Assembly (NCBI RefSeq): GCF_036195325.1
Contig: NZ_CP108101.1
Span: 7,254,001-7,318,000 of the forward strand
DNA: 64,000 nt
Direction: 5' to 3'
DNA from: Streptomyces sp. NBC_00234
GTDB lineage: Bacteria; Actinomycetota; Actinomycetes; Streptomycetales; Streptomycetaceae
A model generated the notes under the pieces. The model was not told the origin of the DNA and made no database searches. It saw only the letters and a list, made by a program, of their open reading frames with translations. Position numbers and translations under genes: made by a program. Numbering within the stretch: the first letter of the stretch is position 1; every line of letters begins with the position of its first letter. Positions 61,492 through 64,000 of the stretch are shown piece after piece.

Positions 61492-62934
61492 TCAGCCGGC
61501 CGTGACCTCGGAGCGGTCACCGCCCCAGAGCGTGTGGAAGGAGCCTTCCCGGTCCGTGCGGCGGTAGGTGTGCGCGCCGAAGAAGTCCCGCTGGCCCTGG
61601 GTCAGCGCGGCGGGCAGCCGGCCGGCGCGCAGCCCGTCGTAGTACGAGAGCGCGGCGGCGAACCCCGGGGTCGGCACCCCCTGGCGCACCGCCTCGGCGA
61701 TCACCGTCCGCCAGTCGTCCTGGGCGGCGCCGATCTCCTGGGCGAACTGCTGGTCGGAGAGCAGGCTCAGCAGCTCGGGCCGCGCGTCGTACGCCGACCT
61801 GATCCGGTCCAGGAACGCGGCCCGGATGATGCAGCCCGCCCGCCAGATCCCGGCGACGGCACCGAGGTCGATGTCCCAGCCGTACTGCTCGCTGCCCGCC
61901 CTGATCAGATGGAAGCCCTGGGTGTACGAGACGATCTTGGAGGCGTACAGCGCCTGCTCGACGCGGTCGGCGAAGGCAGCCGCCTCCGCCCCGCTCAGCG
62001 GCACGGCCGACGGGCCCGCCAGATCGCGTGCGGCCTCCCGCAGGTCCACATGGCCGGAGAGCGACCGCGCGAAGACGGCCTCGGCGATCCCGGACACGGG
62101 CACGCCCAGGTCGAGGGCGATCTGCACCGTCCAGCGCCCGGTGCCCTTCTGCTCCGCACGGTCCTGCACGATGTCGACGAAGGGCTTTCCCGTCGCCGCG
62201 TCCGTGTGCGCGAGGACCTCGGCGGTGATCTCGATCAGATACGAGTCGAGGCGCCCGGTGTTCCAGGTGCGGAACACCTCGGCGATCTGCTCGGGGGAGT
62301 AGCCCGCGACGGCGCGCAGCAGGTCGTACGCCTCCGCGATCAGCTGCATGTCGGCGTACTCGATGCCGTTGTGGACCATCTTCACGAAGTGCCCGGCGCC
62401 GTCGGGACCGATGTGCGTGGTGCACGGTGTGCCGTCCTCCGCACGGGCGGCGATCTTCTCCAGCATCGGGCCCAGGGACTCGTACGACTCCGTGGAACCG
62501 CCCGGCATGATGCTCGGCCCGTTGAGGGCGCCCTCCTCGCCGCCCGAGATGCCGGCGCCGACGAAGTGGATGCCCCGCTCGCGCAGCTCCTTCTCGCGGC
62601 GGCGGGTGTCCTCGAAGTGGGCGTTGCCGCCGTCGATGATGACGTCGCCCTCCTCCAGCAGCGGGGCGAACTCCTGGATCACCGCGTCCGTGGGTTCGCC
62701 CGCCTTCACCATGACGACCAGGCGGCGCGGGCGCTCCAGCGCGGCGACGAACTCCTTCGGCGTGTGCGCGGGGACGAAGTCGCCCTCGTCGCCGAACTCC
62801 TCGACCAGCTCGTCGGTCCTCGCGGTCGTACGGTTGTGCAGCGCGACGGTGAAGCCGTTCCTGGCGAAGTTGCGGGCGAGATTGCGGCCCATCACCGCGA
62901 GTCCCGTGACGCCGATCTGCGCAGTGCCGGTCAT
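61492..62934 (-). CDS. gnd: 6-phosphogluconate dehydrogenase, decarboxylating
   Basis: 480 aa. N-terminal cofactor motif IGVTGLAVMGRNLARNFA with NRT after strand 2 (NADP-type), substrate signatures GAGISGGEEGALNGPSIMPGG and HFVKMVHNGIEYADMQLIAE, and the C-terminal YYDGLRAGRLPAALTQGQRD / FGAHTYRR. Converts 6-phosphogluconate to ribulose 5-phosphate, giving NADPH. Full length and typical of the long bacterial class. Confidence 0.96.
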   Translation of the reverse strand: MTGTAQIGVTGLAVMGRNLARNFARNGFTVALHNRTTARTDELVEEFGDEGDFVPAHTPKEFVAALERPRRLVVMVKAGEPTDAVIQEFAPLLEEGDVIIDGGNAHFEDTRRREKELRERGIHFVGAGISGGEEGALNGPSIMPGGSTESYESLGPMLEKIAARAEDGTPCTTHIGPDGAGHFVKMVHNGIEYADMQLIAEAYDLLRAVAGYSPEQIAEVFRTWNTGRLDSYLIEITAEVLAHTDAATGKPFVDIVQDRAEQKGTGRWTVQIALDLGVPVSGIAEAVFARSLSGHVDLREAARDLAGPSAVPLSGAEAAAFADRVEQALYASKIVSYTQGFHLIRAGSEQYGWDIDLGAVAGIWRAGCIIRAAFLDRIRSAYDARPELLSLLSDQQFAQEIGAAQDDWRTVIAEAVRQGVPTPGFAAALSYYDGLRAGRLPAALTQGQRDFFGAHTYRRTDREGSFHTLWGGDRSEVTAG

Positions 62935-63022
62935 CTGTGGTGTGCTCCTGAATCTGTCGGGTTCCCGGAGGTGCCGTGTTCCCGGGACGGCCGGATGGAT
63001 ACGTACGGGGGCGCCGCCGGGT

Positions 63023-63532
63023 TCAGCGCGTCGTGACGTCTCCGGCCGGCGGGGACTCGTCGTCGAGCGGGGTGCCGTCGAGCGGTTCCTCGTCGTCGGG
63101 GACGACGTGCATGGCGGCTTCCTCGGCCGACGCGGCGGCCCCGTCGATTCCGACGTCCTGGGCGGTCAGCGTGGACGGCACACTGCCCTCCGCCTGCTGG
63201 GTGAGCCGGCCCGCACGGATGACGCCGACCTCGGTGTCCCAGAGCTCCCCGTCGCCCCCGGCCAGGTCCCCGGGTCCGTCGTCCGCGTCGGAGACGTCGG
63301 GCAGCTCCCGGGTCAGCCGCCGGTCCAGGGACTGACCGCTGTGCTGTTCCGCGGCGGTGGTGCCCTCGTCGTCGACGACCCACGGCCGCTCGGGCGGGGA
63401 GTACCCCGCGTCGAGGACGTCGGTGATGCCGGTGGTGTCCAGGGTGTCCTCGACATCGAGCAGGTCGTCCGGGTCGGAGGCTTCCGGCGCCTGGGGCTGG
63501 TAGACATCGTCCCCCCGGTCGCTGTCAGTCAT
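63023..63532 (-). CDS. DUF5709-type acidic protein
   Basis: 169 aa from ATG 63532 (AAAGGA upstream); the frame to 63820 is rejected. Very acidic. It matches the Streptomyces DUF5709 pattern: DVYQPQAPEASDPDD, TLDTTGITDVLDAGYSPPER, GTTAAEQHSGQSLDRRL, AGRLTQQAEG and VGIDGAAASAEEAAMHVV. Function unknown; often stress-linked by annotation only. Confidence 0.88.
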   Translation of the reverse strand: MTDSDRGDDVYQPQAPEASDPDDLLDVEDTLDTTGITDVLDAGYSPPERPWVVDDEGTTAAEQHSGQSLDRRLTRELPDVSDADDGPGDLAGGDGELWDTEVGVIRAGRLTQQAEGSVPSTLTAQDVGIDGAAASAEEAAMHVVPDDEEPLDGTPLDDESPPAGDVTTR

Positions 63533-63874
63533 GGCATGTCCTTTCGATCCGGGGGCGAGTGCGGTGCCCCGCGTGCGCGGAGCGCCCGGGACGTTTTTCG
63601 CGTCTGGGCCCACGTCCCTGTGTATGCAATTCCACTCCGGTCCGGGAGGAGTCGCCAACGGAAGAGGCCGGCGGACCGGGCCCCGGAGTCCTCGTACGAA
63701 CCGTCGGAGGCCGCTCCCCGGGGCTCCGGGACCGCGGCGGCCCGGGAGCCGGCCCCGATCCCCACCAGCGGCGGCGCGGCCGACGGAGTGACTCCGCCGT
63801 CCCGCTCGCGGCACTTGCACCCGCTCCGCCCGGGAGCGGAATCCGAAAGGTCCGACCGGACGTACACTCGGCCC
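63533..63874. other. 342-bp intergenic region
   Basis: Divergent promoters for the DUF5709-type gene and the last gene. No ORF was accepted. Repeated GC-rich dyads (GGCCCGG/CCGGGCC type) are present, but no clear operator. Confidence 0.5.
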
Positions 63875-64000
63875 ATGGGTCGTACACGTGCCACCGGGGA
63901 GAGCCTGCCGCAGGCCACCTCCGTGCTGCGCCCGGCCCCGGTCCGTCCGGCACGCACCGGGCCCGCGGGCGCCGCCACCATCGGCGCGTCCGGGACCTGC
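63875..64000 (+). CDS. Start of an unidentified gene (partial)
   Basis: ATG 63875 opens a frame that stays open to the window end (42 codons): MGRTRATGESLPQATSVLRP, then Pro/Ala/Arg-rich. A TACACT -10-like hexamer lies 7 bp before the ATG, so the mRNA may be leaderless. Too little is visible to name a family. Confidence 0.4.
   Translation, partial: MGRTRATGESLPQATSVLRPAPVRPARTGPAGAATIGASGTC

Overview
The window is high-GC actinobacterial DNA and looks like a Streptomyces chromosome. Genes are dense, many starts are GTG, operons are chained by 4-bp ATGA/GTGA overlaps, and the gene content fits the genus: group 1h-type [NiFe]-hydrogenase, Kdp, SAV_915-type and DUF5709-type proteins, PadR/DUF1048/ABC, encapsulin-DyP. 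No rRNA, tRNA or CRISPR was recognised. All calls come from reading the sequence; no database search was run.

Layout. (1) 1-12.7 kb: a [NiFe]-hydrogenase locus. On the minus strand lie the small and large subunits (hhyS, hhyL), a NifU/Rieske-like iron-sulfur protein, DUF5947- and DUF6084-type proteins, a 467-aa unknown, a one-helix peptide, a maturation protease and an in-frame HypC-HypF fusion that leaves the window at base 1. hypA-hypB run divergently and hypX (CO-ligand synthesis) converges on them. (2) 12.8-21 kb: small accessory genes and a decayed island with an aldehyde dehydrogenase scrap, an ISAs1-type transposase remnant, an integrase N-terminus joined to a frameshifted nucleotidyltransferase, and a lipoprotein-like gene without its signal peptide. 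(3) 21-32 kb: an APC-type permease, a PadR/DUF1048/ABC exporter operon, SAV_915-lysA, a kinase-less DUF4118-GAF protein, a PH-like membrane protein, GNAT, a 25-aa bL37-like ribosomal protein and an SDR with an altered active site. (4) 32-49 kb: two potassium loci. One is a satellite set (orphan kdpB, then kdpF-kdpD and a TrkA-type NAD-binding membrane protein); the other is the complete kdpFABC-kdpE-kdpD. (5) 49-64 kb: MerR, panD, GNAT, two MarR-like regulators, a PLP decarboxylase, PucR, an XRE-TPR regulator beside an M64 peptidase, encapsulin with its DyP peroxidase cargo, gnd and a DUF5709-type protein.

How the parts work together. The left block holds most of what is needed to build and mature an aerobic H2-oxidising enzyme (hypD and hypE would lie beyond the left edge). 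The centre is the most unusual part. Ten copies of an 11-bp-phased direct repeat, consensus CGTCAGGNNNNCGTCAAG, lie almost only between genes from 23.1 to 40.6 kb. They sit upstream of the APC permease (antisense), SAV_915-lysA, DUF4118-GAF, the PH protein, a 32-aa ORF, orphan kdpB, kdpF2D2 and kdpFABC. The architecture is that of an OmpR-family site, so I infer a KdpE-type regulon tying the satellite genes to the main pump. Further support for a link between the loci is a 285-bp tract with one mismatch shared by the two kdpB genes (recent gene conversion) and an apparent CTG start in a CTGA overlap for kdpD2.
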